DNA from: Desulfofundulus australicus DSM 11792
Lineage (GTDB): Bacteria > Bacillota > Desulfotomaculia > Desulfotomaculales > Desulfovirgulaceae
Assembly (NCBI RefSeq): GCF_900129285.1
Contig: NZ_FQUW01000013.1
Location: 7,499 to 71,498, forward strand
Length of the DNA: 64,000 bases
Direction of reading: 5' to 3'
The notes beneath the pieces are model-generated. The model was not told the origin of the DNA, did no database searches, and worked only from the letters and a program-made list of their open reading frames with translations. The translations under genes were made by a program, and so were the position numbers. Position 1 is the first letter of the stretch. Every line of letters starts with the position of its first letter. This document shows, piece after piece, positions 52,306 through 62,368 of the stretch.

Positions 52306-55300
52306 TTGAAAAAAGAAGATATCTATGGGGGATATCTGCTGATGTTGGAAAGGTGTATCGACGTGGAAGACTGTGAGCAGGTTCTCTCGGCGGAACTAGA
52401 AAATGTTACTTTTCTGGGTCAGGTAGAGTTGTCGGCGGAGGACATAGAAAAACTGGGTGTACTGATTAGGGATAAGATTAAACATGATATCGGGCAGGGT
52501 ATGCAGTTTTTGATAAACAATGCACCAACCTGTCTGTCAATTTTCCTGGTTGGCCAGGGGATATGGGGGTATCGGGAAGGGAACTATTGGTCCGCTGTAG
52601 CTAAATCGACGGGCCTGGATGATATAAATTGGCAGATCAGGTGGGGCAAGTTTTTTCTTGATTTTTTAAAGAGGAAGAGACTACCGCAATTCGATTTAGA
52701 GGTTGAAAGCGAGGGTTCCCGCCGGTATGTTACGCCCATACTGCTCCACGGAGGAATCCCACAGAACTGCCTGAGCGAGTTCTTCAGTCGCATCGTTGTT
52801 AGTTTGGTTAGCGAAGACGTCGTAGAGGAAGATGATGTCAAGGATAGACTTTTCTCATTTAGAGAACAAGAAGCTAAGAAAAAGGTTTTGCAAACAGAAA
52901 TCCGGGGATTGAAAAAAGAGGAAGAAAAGCTTTCAGAAGAGCTAAGAAATTTGGCACATTTAATAAATCTCCGGAAAAAAGTTGAAGAGCTGGCTATGAA
53001 ATCGGTAGATGTTGAAAAATGGGACGATTTGCCCGAAGACTGCGTGGGTTTTTTCAAGGCAAAAGAGTCTGAACTTGAGAAAGTTCGGCGGCAAATCATC
53101 GACCTTGAGATGCAAAGGGGAGATTACCAGCAAAAGGCACAAGCTTTTACAGAAGATGACAAACGAATTTTAGAATGGGCCCTAGTTATTGAGCGGTGCC
53201 AGAGAGACTGCCAAACTCTCTCCCGAGAAAAGGAAAAACTATCCGAACTAAAACAGAAAGAGAAAGATTATCGGGAACGGTTAAACTCTTTATACATGAC
53301 TCTCTGGCGAACCCCGTGGGAAGACCGCTACGGAGATGTCCTTACAAATCTTTCCTGGGAGCTTCTGGCCCAAAAGTGTAGTGAATATAGAACACTATTG
53401 GATCGCCATACCGAACAAGTTGCGGAGCAGTCCCGGTTTGTTGTCTGTCAACCACGTCTTCACCCTAGCTTTTGGTTGGGAGTACTTTTAGTACCTGCGG
53501 GCCTCGGTCTTGTTCACTCACCTCTAAAATTACTCGGGTTAGTGACCCTCTCTTTTGGCTTTGCGGCACTGATTGGTGGTTACTGCCGACTGCATAAGGA
53601 AAAGCAAATCGAAAGTCAGCAAAAGATGCAGTGCGAAGCGCTCCACCGTCAGATATCGGCTACCAAGAACCAGCTACGCCTTCTCGAGGAAGAAATCTCT
53701 CAACTAGTATCCGGCCTGCCTCTTCCACCAGATTGTTCATGGATAATTATACCAGGTTCATTGGACAATCTCAGGTCTTTAACAGAAGTTTTCTGCGCCT
53801 ACCGGGATTGTCTTAGCGAGAAACAAAGGATAGAGGACCGTCTTTCCGAATGGGAGCGCCAAGTAAGGGAAGTTGCGGTTGGTGCAATCGGAGCGACTAT
53901 GCGTTCTCCTGACTATACAATCGAAGCGTTACAAGGAACACTTTCTGAGGCCCGTCAAAGATGGGAAGAAGCCAGGAGAGCAGAAGAATCCCTCAGACGA
54001 GATATCGAACCCCAACTTCGCGATCTAAAAGATAATCAGGCTAAAATAGAACGGGAGTTGGACAGAGTAAAAGAGCGGTTGCTGACTCTGGGACAAGGCG
54101 ATTTAGAGGCTGGCATTAAAGAACTAAATCTCAAACGGCAGTTTTATCGGGAACTAAAAGAGGTGGAGACCGAAATTGACTGTTTAGTTAAACTTTTAGG
54201 TGTTTCGCCGGCGGTATCGAACCATATAGAGGAAATTATCGAATTACATAAGGCCAAAGCAGCAGAGCTTGAAAACGTTCGAACTCGGTTAAGAGAAAAG
54301 GAAAGGGAGCTGACAAGATGTCCTTTACTCTTTCCAAACGTTGATAAACCAGTTGAACGTTTTCTCCTTTACGGGGGCGAGTGGGCGGAAAAGTGGATAC
54401 TTGGGGCTGTTAGGTTGGTAGATCAGGCTTTCAGGGAGCACTGTGTTCCGGAAGAGGTAACGCCCGGTTTACCTTCACGGGTAGTTGCCGGATTTAAGGA
54501 GTGGTGGAAAGAAAATCACGCTTCCGAACCTACCACTGAAGTCACATTGCTCGAAACAGAGAGATTTTCTACTCCTGTGCTTACGCTGGATACGGGACAC
54601 GGGGAGATAAAGATAGTCATCGGCCAACATCGCTTCCGGTTCGAGGATACTGGTGCGGCACCGGGTATTACCCTTAAAATATCTGCTCGTGATTTACTTG
54701 GTTGGGATACTTCAATTTGGGATAAGGAAATGCCCCTGCGGGCGTACCGCAAGGGGAGTGCCTGTATTGAGACGGAAACCTTGGAATGTTCTGTCCCTTT
54801 GGCAGGAAGCTATGAGATCTCCCTTGTTGTAGACGGAGAATTCCGGCGATCTTGGCAAGTCTCCGGGTTAAGTGAGGACAGGCCCTTTCTCGTTTTTACC
54901 GAGGACGGGAAGCAACTCACCGAAGAGATTCTGCCCCGCAAAGTATTATGGTTCTTTGTCCTGCAAGGATATACTCTCCCGTCCGATATTTCAATAATTG
55001 AAGACGCAACTCCGCCATGGTTAGCGCAAACCTGCGGGTTGTTTCTTATCGACCTGAGTAATGTGAGAACCTTTTACCTTGTAGACAACCGGGGAGTCCA
55101 GCACCAGGTCCCGGTGACAGAAACGGAATCCTTTGTACCCTTCCTCAGTGGTGGGCAAATTATTGGTTCCGCATCGGTTGAAGGTGCCCCTGTTTACGTT
55201 GGAAAACCGCCAACCGTTGTAATCCCGTTGGACAGGGAGATCGGACTGGAGGGATGGAGCATCGTTGTTCGGTACGGCGCGGGATTATCCGCCGAGCGTA

Positions 55301-57297
55301 AGCGCTATTTGGTAAGTGAATTACCGGGAGTGCGGATTCATGAAAGCGGAGAGCGGGCAGAAATTCCCTTGACGATTCCTGAACTATTGGGACTGGAGCC
55401 CACCGGCAGGTTTACAATTCGGCTCCGCTCTACAGATAGATGTGAATTTGTTTTTTCTCTGGCTGTTGTTCCTGATCTCTTGGTCATTTTTGAACCGCAG
55501 CTTTTTTTGCCCGTTAATCAGGATGACTCTACAGTTGGCCTAACGGTAATAGTTCCGGAAAACGCTACTTTTGACGTTACCCCGCCGGCCGAAATAGTGA
55601 CGTTGGAGGACGAGGCGTATGAGGTATCGGTTCCCTGGAAGGAGGATGCAGTAAAGGGAACGCTCACATTTACTTGCTCTTCAGGGAGATGTACCCTTCC
55701 TTTAATCATTAAACTTCCCAAGGTACGCTGGCGACTAAAAGGGTTGGAAGGTCATAAGTTGTCCGAATGGCTGGACCGCGTGGAAGAGGTTTGGTTAGGA
55801 GACTGGCAAGAAGCAAAGGGAGCTCTCTTTCTGGAGCTCGAACTACCGGCGGATGCTGGTGAGACAGTACAGCTATACTTGAACGATTCGCCCCAATTTG
55901 TTACCGGGGAGCTAAGAAACGGAGGTGTCCGTTTTAACCTTTTCGGGTTTACGGATACTTTAAGGCATAGCAAGGCGGAACTTCGTATTTTCTCTGTTAA
56001 GATCTTCAAGATTTTCGGACCACGCCGGAAATTAATTTGTGACGGTCCTTTGTTTCGTGTCCGCTGTCGATGGAAGGTTGAAGGGATAGAATGGTCGCTG
56101 CAGGACCTGCACGCCATGCGGCAGTTGAGGTTTGAATGGCAGGAAAAAGGCAAGGCTCAAAATAGGATTCTACGCTTGTGGCGGCTCTGGGAACCGTGGG
56201 CAGCACCTATTGCGGAGCATATACCAGAAGGTGTAATGTGCTTTGTCATCGAGAAAGAGAAAGCCGCTCTTCCTTCTGGGCGATACCTGGCTCAGTTCGA
56301 TGTGGAGGATCCCTGGTTTGCCGGTGAATCCGTTTCTCTTCCGGCAGAAAGGTTCAATACTGCAGAGATAGAGATAAGTGGCGGAGAACCATATATCAAA
56401 GAGTGGGCAATGCAAGCGCTTCCCAGGGGGATAGAAATTGCTGGTGTTTTAGTTAATGCCGGAGCCGGAAAAGAAATAACCGGGGTGCTTTGCGGAATTG
56501 TCGGCGGGGAGAGAAGGGTCTGGCGGGGTGAGACAATAGCTGGCCCCGATGGCCGGTTCAGATTCGGTTTCGTCGACGGAGAGGCGGTGTACTCATCTGC
56601 TTGTTTTGCTGCGCACTGGTTCGGAGTGTTTGCCGATGAAGATCCTTATTTCTATGATTTTAGGGTTCTCCCAGACCCGGCACCACTGGAATATTCTCTA
56701 GCCGATCTAACGACTGTGGAGATTAAGGAACTTCTAGAACTGCGAGCTATAACCAATATAAGAGTTAGAATCGATTGCCAGGAAGGGCGCCTGGGTTGCC
56801 CCATATTACCTCCCGATACCAGTTATAGAGTTCTGCAGGCGTGGGTAGAAGGACAGAGCAGCGTGGAGTTCGATCTGCAAATAGACCGTAGCACTCAGAG
56901 GGTCAGACTTGAGTGGTCGGAAAGCGAGGTCCGCCTTTGCTTGACAAGCGGAGTTATGTGTATTGGTTGCGGTGAGATTTTACCTGATCAACAGGCCTGG
57001 TTCGAGCATTCATCCGGTAGATTGTTGGAGCACCCGGGCCTTCGTATCAATTACGTAAACGTTCCAGTTTCGGTGTTCCTCACATGGGATTTCAAACCGG
57101 TGATCCGTGAGTACCAGAGGAAGTATCCTTTGGCATTTCGGGATCTGTTAGTGCTATATTCCAGTCGCAACATGCCACTCCCAGAAGGTATGGACCAAGA
57201 AAGATTTCCCGATGCCGAAATGGTTAAACTTCTTTGGGCAAAAGAAAAGGAGCGTGCTTTCATGCTTTTGAGGGGGGAGCGGAAGGATGAGCATTAA
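52306..57297 (+). CDS. giant coiled-coil/membrane/beta-rich protein, partner of the DUF1998 helicase (DruH-like position)
   Basis: 1663 aa and not recognised as any named family. Residues about 1-170: a globular helical domain. Residues about 175-345: heptad-rich coiled coil (EEEKLSEELRNLAHLINLRKK and later). Residues about 387-428: two adjacent hydrophobic helices (FWLGVLLVPAGLGLVHS and LLGLVTLSFGFAALIGGY), a likely membrane hairpin. Residues about 435-690: a second coiled coil. From about 730 on: long beta-rich, Ig-like stretches, and a CIGCG zinc-like pair near residue 1551. The TTG at 52306 has no ribosome site; ATG 52342 with GGGGG upstream is a real alternative. Its last 11 bases overlap the helicase gene, so the two are coupled. 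Position and size parallel DruH of Druantia type III, but no sequence match is claimed. Confidence 0.7.
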   Translation: MKKEDIYGGYLLMLERCIDVEDCEQVLSAELENVTFLGQVELSAEDIEKLGVLIRDKIKHDIGQGMQFLINNAPTCLSIFLVGQGIWGYREGNYWSAVAKSTGLDDINWQIRWGKFFLDFLKRKRLPQFDLEVESEGSRRYVTPILLHGGIPQNCLSEFFSRIVVSLVSEDVVEEDDVKDRLFSFREQEAKKKVLQTEIRGLKKEEEKLSEELRNLAHLINLRKKVEELAMKSVDVEKWDDLPEDCVGFFKAKESELEKVRRQIIDLEMQRGDYQQKAQAFTEDDKRILEWALVIERCQRDCQTLSREKEKLSELKQKEKDYRERLNSLYMTLWRTPWEDRYGDVLTNLSWELLAQKCSEYRTLLDRHTEQVAEQSRFVVCQPRLHPSFWLGVLLVPAGLGLVHSPLKLLGLVTLSFGFAALIGGYCRLHKEKQIESQQKMQCEALHRQISATKNQLRLLEEEISQLVSGLPLPPDCSWIIIPGSLDNLRSLTEVFCAYRDCLSEKQRIEDRLSEWERQVREVAVGAIGATMRSPDYTIEALQGTLSEARQRWEEARRAEESLRRDIEPQLRDLKDNQAKIERELDRVKERLLTLGQGDLEAGIKELNLKRQFYRELKEVETEIDCLVKLLGVSPAVSNHIEEIIELHKAKAAELENVRTRLREKERELTRCPLLFPNVDKPVERFLLYGGEWAEKWILGAVRLVDQAFREHCVPEEVTPGLPSRVVAGFKEWWKENHASEPTTEVTLLETERFSTPVLTLDTGHGEIKIVIGQHRFRFEDTGAAPGITLKISARDLLGWDTSIWDKEMPLRAYRKGSACIETETLECSVPLAGSYEISLVVDGEFRRSWQVSGLSEDRPFLVFTEDGKQLTEEILPRKVLWFFVLQGYTLPSDISIIEDATPPWLAQTCGLFLIDLSNVRTFYLVDNRGVQHQVPVTETESFVPFLSGGQIIGSASVEGAPVYVGKPPTVVIPLDREIGLEGWSIVVRYGAGLSAERKRYLVSELPGVRIHESGERAEIPLTIPELLGLEPTGRFTIRLRSTDRCEFVFSLAVVPDLLVIFEPQLFLPVNQDDSTVGLTVIVPENATFDVTPPAEIVTLEDEAYEVSVPWKEDAVKGTLTFTCSSGRCTLPLIIKLPKVRWRLKGLEGHKLSEWLDRVEEVWLGDWQEAKGALFLELELPADAGETVQLYLNDSPQFVTGELRNGGVRFNLFGFTDTLRHSKAELRIFSVKIFKIFGPRRKLICDGPLFRVRCRWKVEGIEWSLQDLHAMRQLRFEWQEKGKAQNRILRLWRLWEPWAAPIAEHIPEGVMCFVIEKEKAALPSGRYLAQFDVEDPWFAGESVSLPAERFNTAEIEISGGEPYIKEWAMQALPRGIEIAGVLVNAGAGKEITGVLCGIVGGERRVWRGETIAGPDGRFRFGFVDGEAVYSSACFAAHWFGVFADEDPYFYDFRVLPDPAPLEYSLADLTTVEIKELLELRAITNIRVRIDCQEGRLGCPILPPDTSYRVLQAWVEGQSSVEFDLQIDRSTQRVRLEWSESEVRLCLTSGVMCIGCGEILPDQQAWFEHSSGRLLEHPGLRINYVNVPVSVFLTWDFKPVIREYQRKYPLAFRDLLVLYSSRNMPLPEGMDQERFPDAEMVKLLWAKEKERAFMLLRGERKDEH

Positions 57298-60200
57298 TCC
57301 TATAAATGCTACAGAGGCTATCCGGGAGAGCTATCTTAGTTATCTAACCACAACGTTTCGGTTTCGCGATGCAACTTTGCAGGAACAATTCGAAAGCAAC
57401 TTGAGGCAGGGGGCTGATTTTATAAAGGGCCCGATTTTGGAAGCTACTCCTCCCTTTGAGAGAGGCTCCACGATTGCCGGGTTAATAGAAGAGGGGATCT
57501 TGTCCAGCCAGTTCAACGCCCTAAACACGCCGTTACTTCCAGTAGACAGAACCCTGTACAGGCACCAGGAAGAGGCGATCCGCAAATTGGTTGTCGACCG
57601 GCGAAACGTCGTGGTGGCTACCGGGACGGGTAGCGGCAAAACAGAAACCTTTTTAATACCCATCCTCAACTACCTTTTCAGAGAAGAGGAAGCGGGACGG
57701 CTCGGGCCCGGCGTACGGGCGCTTCTTCTCTATCCAATGAATGCTCTCGCCAATGACCAGCTGGTTCGGCTAAGAATACTTTTAAAAAACTATCCACGAA
57801 TCACTTTCGGGCGTTATACGGGAGAAACCGAAGAAAGTCATACAGTTGCCCTCGAAAGGTACCGGAGAACCTTTCGCGGCGAAGAGCCACTTAAAAATGA
57901 ACTGATTTCCCGGCAGCAGATGCGGGAAAACCCTCCGCACATCCTGCTCACGAACTATGCGATGCTAGAGTACTTGCTGCTGCGGCCGCGCGATAGTGTT
58001 TTCTTTGACAGCATTTACGCGCAGTACTGGCGGTTTATCGTTATTGACGAAGCTCATACTTATTCTGGGGCAAAGGGTATTGAAATGGCTATGCTCTTGC
58101 GGCGGCTTAAGGACCGGGTGGTAGCAGGGGAAGAGGGAAGGCTTCAATGTATTGCCACAAGCGCAACGCTGGGAGGGAGGGAGGATGCCCGGCGTATTGT
58201 CGATTTTGCCAGTCAACTATTTGGCGAGCCCTTCGAATGGTCAGAAGATGATCCGGCGCGTCAGGATGTTATTGAGGCGGTACGTCTGCCGGTAGCGCGA
58301 AAGACCGAAGGATGGGGAAAGCCGGCCCCACAGATCTATAAAATATGGCAAGAAATCATTGCCGACACCTGTGCGGATGAAGTAACGGGTGAAGTAATTC
58401 GTGAGCTTGCAAAGCACGGAAAGGAAAAGGGTATACCCCAGACGGTTTTGGCCGAAGCAACCGAGAAATCCTCAGGGGCAAAAGGATGGAGGGCCTTCCT
58501 TTACGAGGTGCTGAAAGGCGATCTCAGGGTAATCGCGTTGCAACAGGAGCTCCAGGAAGGGCCGCAGGACTTTTGGTATTTAGCCGGCCGGATTTTTCCG
58601 GACGTATCCGATCCTGCCGAGGCCCTGGTGTCACTGGTTGATCTTGCTAACAAAGCGAAAGTGGACGGCGAATCTCCACCACTCTTGCCTGCCCGGTATC
58701 ACCTTTTTGTCCGGGCAATTGAAGGGGCTTATCTCAGTCTAAAGCCCGAGAAAAGGCTCTTTCTCGCGCGGCGAGAAAGCTGGAAGGAGGATGAACGCGA
58801 CTATCCTGTTTTTGAAGTAGCCACCTGCCGCCAGTGTGGGGCTACGTACCTCGTAGGTTATCTTTGTTCGGACAACGGTCAAAACTACTTAAAACAGCTG
58901 GGTACAAGAAGCGAGAAAATAGCATATTTTCTCTTGTTACCTGAGGAAGTTAGTATAAATACATTTGATGAGGATGAAGAAGTAGAGTTCCCCCAACCTC
59001 ATACATCAGCAAACGCTTTTGAAAGCTACCTGCTATGCGGCTCCTGCGGGGCTGTAGAGCGGGAGAACGCCACGGTGCCACCCTGCCGGTGCGGTCGAGG
59101 GAATTACTACCGTGTTGTCCGGGTACCGGTCACTAGAGACCAAAAAGTATTTCTCTGCCCGGCCTGCGGGAAACGAAGTTCCCAAGGAATGGTCTGGCGT
59201 TTTCTCGTGGGTACGGATGCTGCCGCGAGCGTGCTGGCCACCGCGCTTTACCAGCAGATTATTCCAAAAAAGAGAGAGATTTTGGAAGAATCTCAGACAG
59301 CCGAAGACCCATGGTGCTCTTTTTCAGTTACCCGTGGCAGGGAAAGGCGTAAGTTTGGAACATTAGATGATTCCCGAAAGCTGCTCGTATTCTCTGACAG
59401 CCGCCAGGATGCAGCATTTTTTGCCCCTTATTTGAACCGCACATACAATCAGATTTTACGCCGAAATTTAATCTTGAAAGTCATCCAAGAGCATAAAGAC
59501 GAGGTTTTGAGCAACCGGTGGCGGATACAGGACTTAATCAATCCCCTCCTAGAAATGATAAAAGAGGCTGACCTTTTGCCCGGCTGCAGCATCCAGGAGC
59601 AGAAAAACGAGGCTTGGAAATGGGTGCTCCACGAATTTCTGGCTCTTGACCGTCGTATCAGCCTCGAAGGACTCGGCCTGTTAGGGTTCACTCTGGTCAA
59701 ACCTCCCCACTGGGCTCCCCCGCGGCCATTAATGCAAGCGCCCTGGAACTTGACAGAGGCTGAGATCTGGATGCTCTATCAAATTCTAATCGATACTTTG
59801 CGGGTGAAGGGAGCCGTTCTTTTTCCGGAACATATCTCCCCGCGAGATGCTTTTTTCCAACCTCGGAACCGCGAATTGTATTTTCGCGCGCACGTAGCCT
59901 CCCGGCAGAAGGGCGTCTTCAGTTGGAATTCTGCGGTCTTGAACAGTCGACTCGATTTTCTGATTCGTTTAGCGCGTAACATCAGTCCAGGCATAAGTGA
60001 AGAGGAATGTCGAGGGGTATTAAAGAACATCTGGCGCAGTTTGGCGTTAGAAAACCCGGCTAGTTGCTGGCGTCCCTATTTTTCGAGCGATTCGCTTCGG
60101 GGTGAAGGGGTGGTTTACCGCATACGGTATAACGTATGGGAATTAAAGCCAACCCTGATTGATGAAAGCCTGACGTGGTATATTTGCGACAAGTGCCACA

Positions 60201-62182
60201 CCTTGACCCTTCACAATATCAGGAATACCTGTGTTACGTATCGATGTCCTGGCAAGTTACGGCCTTGTAAACCCGAAGAACTCTTCCAGCAGAACCATTA
60301 TTACAAGTTGTACTTGAACGTGCTGCCGCTGCGTATGGTGGCCGAAGAACACACGGCGCAGCTGACCAGCGAAGCGGCAGCGGAGTTGCAGAACAGGTTT
60401 GTGAACGGAGAAGTAAACGTCCTGAGCTGTTCTACTACGTTTGAGTTAGGTGTCGACGTTGGCGAACTTGAGGCCGTGTTCATGCGCAATATGCCACCTT
60501 CAGCGGCCAACTACATCCAAAGAGCCGGCCGCGCTGGAAGGCGAACGGATACTACCGCTTTTGCCCTGACGTTTGCACAGCGGCGCTCTCACGACCTTGA
60601 CCATTACCGTGAACCCTGGCGGATGGTCTCCGGAAAAGTACAGGCCCCTTATTTTAAAATCGAAAACGAGAAGATTGTTCGCCGTCATATTTATGCCACT
60701 GCCCTGTCTGCATTTTGGCGCCGCGAAGAATACCGCGAGGTGTTTGGTACGGTCGAGAGCTTTTTCTTCGACCGCACCGGACCAGATCTTTTTGCGGCGT
60801 ACCTCGACAGTTGCCCGAATGTGCTGTTGCAATCGTTGAAAAGAATTGTTCCCGCAAGCCTGCTGAAGAGTGTAGACCTTGACGGGTGGGGTTGGGTTGC
60901 AAGTCTATTAGACCCCAAAGACGGCTTGCTGCGTAAGGCGGAAGAAGAGGTAAGAAGCGATGTTGAGCAGTTGGAGGAAGTCAGGCGGAAGTTGTTTATG
61001 GAGGGCAAGCGGGTCGATCACCTGACGAGATTGATTAATACGATAAAAAGCAAAAACCTTATCGACTTTCTTTCTAGTCGGAACATAATTCCAAAGTATG
61101 GGTTTCCCGTAGATGTAGTAGAACTACACCTACTTCACCACGGAGAGGAAGCAAGAAGGCTACAACTCGAGCGCGACCTCCGGATCGCTTTATCGGAGTA
61201 TGCGCCGAGCAGCCAGGTTGTAGCAGGAGGCAAATTGTGGACGAGTCGTTACATAAAAAGGCTGCCGAACAGAGAGTGGGAAAGATTCCGGTATGCCATT
61301 TGTGACCAGTGTCAGAGTTTCGTCCGGGAACGAGAGGAGTTGGTTAGAGAAAACGAGGAATTGGCGGAACGCTTCAGGCTATGTCCGGTCTGTGGGCAGC
61401 GTTATAGAAATCAGGGAGTTTTCATTATTCCCACATTCGGGTTTATTACCGACCGGAAAGGACCGACAACTCCGGGAGAGGAAAAACCGGAGAGGACCTA
61501 CGCCACGCGCGTCTATTTCTCTGGCGAAGCCAGTGAGGAGGATATCGTAGAAGTTCCACTAGGTAACGTAAGACTAAGAGCTGTACCAGCTTCGCGGGGA
61601 AAACTGGTGGTGATCAATAATGCCGGCCTTATTGGATTTAAAGTATGCTACCGTTGCGGATATTCGGTTCTGGGAAACGAGACGCCCAAAAAGCCGCATC
61701 GAACACGGCTGGATACTGAGTGTTCAGGAACATTACAGAGTCATTTATCCCTGGGCCACGAGTTTGAAACGGATATCCTAAAACTTTCATTTGAAGGTTA
61801 TGAGAATGCCGATCTCGGTTTCTGGTACTCTTTGCTCTATGCCCTACTGGAAGGAATATGTAAAGCGCTGGATATTGAACGGCAGGATCTCGATGGCTGT
61901 CTTTACCCCGCTTCTCCAAATCCGGCTGTCCGGACACTGGTTCTGTTTGACGACGTGCCAGGTGGGGCCGGGCACGTTCGGCGGGTAGCACGTCATGATT
62001 CCCTGTTGATGGTTCTGAAAACATCCCTGGAACGGCTAGCGCAATGTGAATGTGGTGGTCCTGAAGGTAATGCCAGTTGTTACGGGTGTCTGCGACACTA
62101 CCGGAACCAGTTTTGCCACGAATTACTAAAACGGGGGACCGTTATCACTTTCTTGCGGGACGTTCTACGGGTTGGCTGTTAA
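57287..62182 (+). CDS. DEAH-box helicase with C-terminal DUF1998 module (DruE-like)
   Basis: 1631-aa superfamily 2 helicase. Motif I ATGTGSGKTE (Lys118), Ia LYPMNALANDQ, motif II VIDEAHTYSG (residues 254-257 DEAH), motif III TSATLGG; motifs V and VI come much later: STTFELGVDVGELEAVFMRN and QRAGRAGRR (about 1078-1086). The roughly 750 residues between hold zinc ribbons (CRQCGATYLVGYLC, CGSCGAVE, CPACGKRS, CDKCHTL). The end has the DUF1998 module, FDDVPGGAGHVRR and CECGG...CYGCLRHYRNQF. Such helicases occur in Druantia (DruE) and DISARM (DrmB-type DUF1998). The start ATG lies inside the preceding gene, GGAAGG upstream. No methylase, nuclease or phospholipase gene is nearby. Confidence 0.85.
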   Translation: MSINPINATEAIRESYLSYLTTTFRFRDATLQEQFESNLRQGADFIKGPILEATPPFERGSTIAGLIEEGILSSQFNALNTPLLPVDRTLYRHQEEAIRKLVVDRRNVVVATGTGSGKTETFLIPILNYLFREEEAGRLGPGVRALLLYPMNALANDQLVRLRILLKNYPRITFGRYTGETEESHTVALERYRRTFRGEEPLKNELISRQQMRENPPHILLTNYAMLEYLLLRPRDSVFFDSIYAQYWRFIVIDEAHTYSGAKGIEMAMLLRRLKDRVVAGEEGRLQCIATSATLGGREDARRIVDFASQLFGEPFEWSEDDPARQDVIEAVRLPVARKTEGWGKPAPQIYKIWQEIIADTCADEVTGEVIRELAKHGKEKGIPQTVLAEATEKSSGAKGWRAFLYEVLKGDLRVIALQQELQEGPQDFWYLAGRIFPDVSDPAEALVSLVDLANKAKVDGESPPLLPARYHLFVRAIEGAYLSLKPEKRLFLARRESWKEDERDYPVFEVATCRQCGATYLVGYLCSDNGQNYLKQLGTRSEKIAYFLLLPEEVSINTFDEDEEVEFPQPHTSANAFESYLLCGSCGAVERENATVPPCRCGRGNYYRVVRVPVTRDQKVFLCPACGKRSSQGMVWRFLVGTDAAASVLATALYQQIIPKKREILEESQTAEDPWCSFSVTRGRERRKFGTLDDSRKLLVFSDSRQDAAFFAPYLNRTYNQILRRNLILKVIQEHKDEVLSNRWRIQDLINPLLEMIKEADLLPGCSIQEQKNEAWKWVLHEFLALDRRISLEGLGLLGFTLVKPPHWAPPRPLMQAPWNLTEAEIWMLYQILIDTLRVKGAVLFPEHISPRDAFFQPRNRELYFRAHVASRQKGVFSWNSAVLNSRLDFLIRLARNISPGISEEECRGVLKNIWRSLALENPASCWRPYFSSDSLRGEGVVYRIRYNVWELKPTLIDESLTWYICDKCHTLTLHNIRNTCVTYRCPGKLRPCKPEELFQQNHYYKLYLNVLPLRMVAEEHTAQLTSEAAAELQNRFVNGEVNVLSCSTTFELGVDVGELEAVFMRNMPPSAANYIQRAGRAGRRTDTTAFALTFAQRRSHDLDHYREPWRMVSGKVQAPYFKIENEKIVRRHIYATALSAFWRREEYREVFGTVESFFFDRTGPDLFAAYLDSCPNVLLQSLKRIVPASLLKSVDLDGWGWVASLLDPKDGLLRKAEEEVRSDVEQLEEVRRKLFMEGKRVDHLTRLINTIKSKNLIDFLSSRNIIPKYGFPVDVVELHLLHHGEEARRLQLERDLRIALSEYAPSSQVVAGGKLWTSRYIKRLPNREWERFRYAICDQCQSFVREREELVRENEELAERFRLCPVCGQRYRNQGVFIIPTFGFITDRKGPTTPGEEKPERTYATRVYFSGEASEEDIVEVPLGNVRLRAVPASRGKLVVINNAGLIGFKVCYRCGYSVLGNETPKKPHRTRLDTECSGTLQSHLSLGHEFETDILKLSFEGYENADLGFWYSLLYALLEGICKALDIERQDLDGCLYPASPNPAVRTLVLFDDVPGGAGHVRRVARHDSLLMVLKTSLERLAQCECGGPEGNASCYGCLRHYRNQFCHELLKRGTVITFLRDVLRVGC

Positions 62183-62192
62183 ACGGGGGAGT

Positions 62193-62321
62193 AGGCAGCT
62201 TGCGTCGGTTATGAAAGAACTGGTCGCCCTGGACGCCATGAACCTCGACGGCGGGGCGTCATCGGGGCTTTAATACGGAGACTGCTACCTCACTACTCCA
62301 GGCCGCAGGATAAGCAACGCC
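62193..62321 (+). pseudogene. decayed fragment of a NAGPA gene
   Basis: 129 bases matching 51324-51452 at 119 positions, no gaps. In the original frame it reads RQLASVMKELVALDAMNLDGG and then hits TAA where the intact gene has Tyr, so it is dead. It has no start and begins 10 bases after the helicase stop codon. Confidence 0.85.
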
Positions 62322-62368
62322 CTGTGAGGAAGTCCTGAGGAGCGGAAACACCAAGCGGAGGAGTTTCT

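Larger units (their letters stand above)
51453..62192. mobile_element. genomic island (putative defence island) bounded by a duplicated NAGPA fragment
   Basis: The segment between the two NAGPA repeat copies is about 10.7 kb and carries a PIN toxin/antitoxin pair and two giant genes. Its sequence is visibly poorer in G and C and its codon choice differs from flanking genes (many more A/T third positions). No integrase, transposase or tRNA site is present. I infer acquisition by recombination, or insertion within a former tandem NAGPA pair. The exact ends are unknown; the first 70 bases still belong to the intact NAGPA gene. Confidence 0.65.

Noticed and set aside
52306-62182. DISARM system
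   Set aside because: DISARM needs a DNA methylase and drmC phospholipase gene beside the DUF1998 protein; none is present in the island.
62193-62325. A functional small gene after the helicase
   Set aside because: It is the decayed copy of the NAGPA 3' part, with a stop codon in the conserved frame and no start site.
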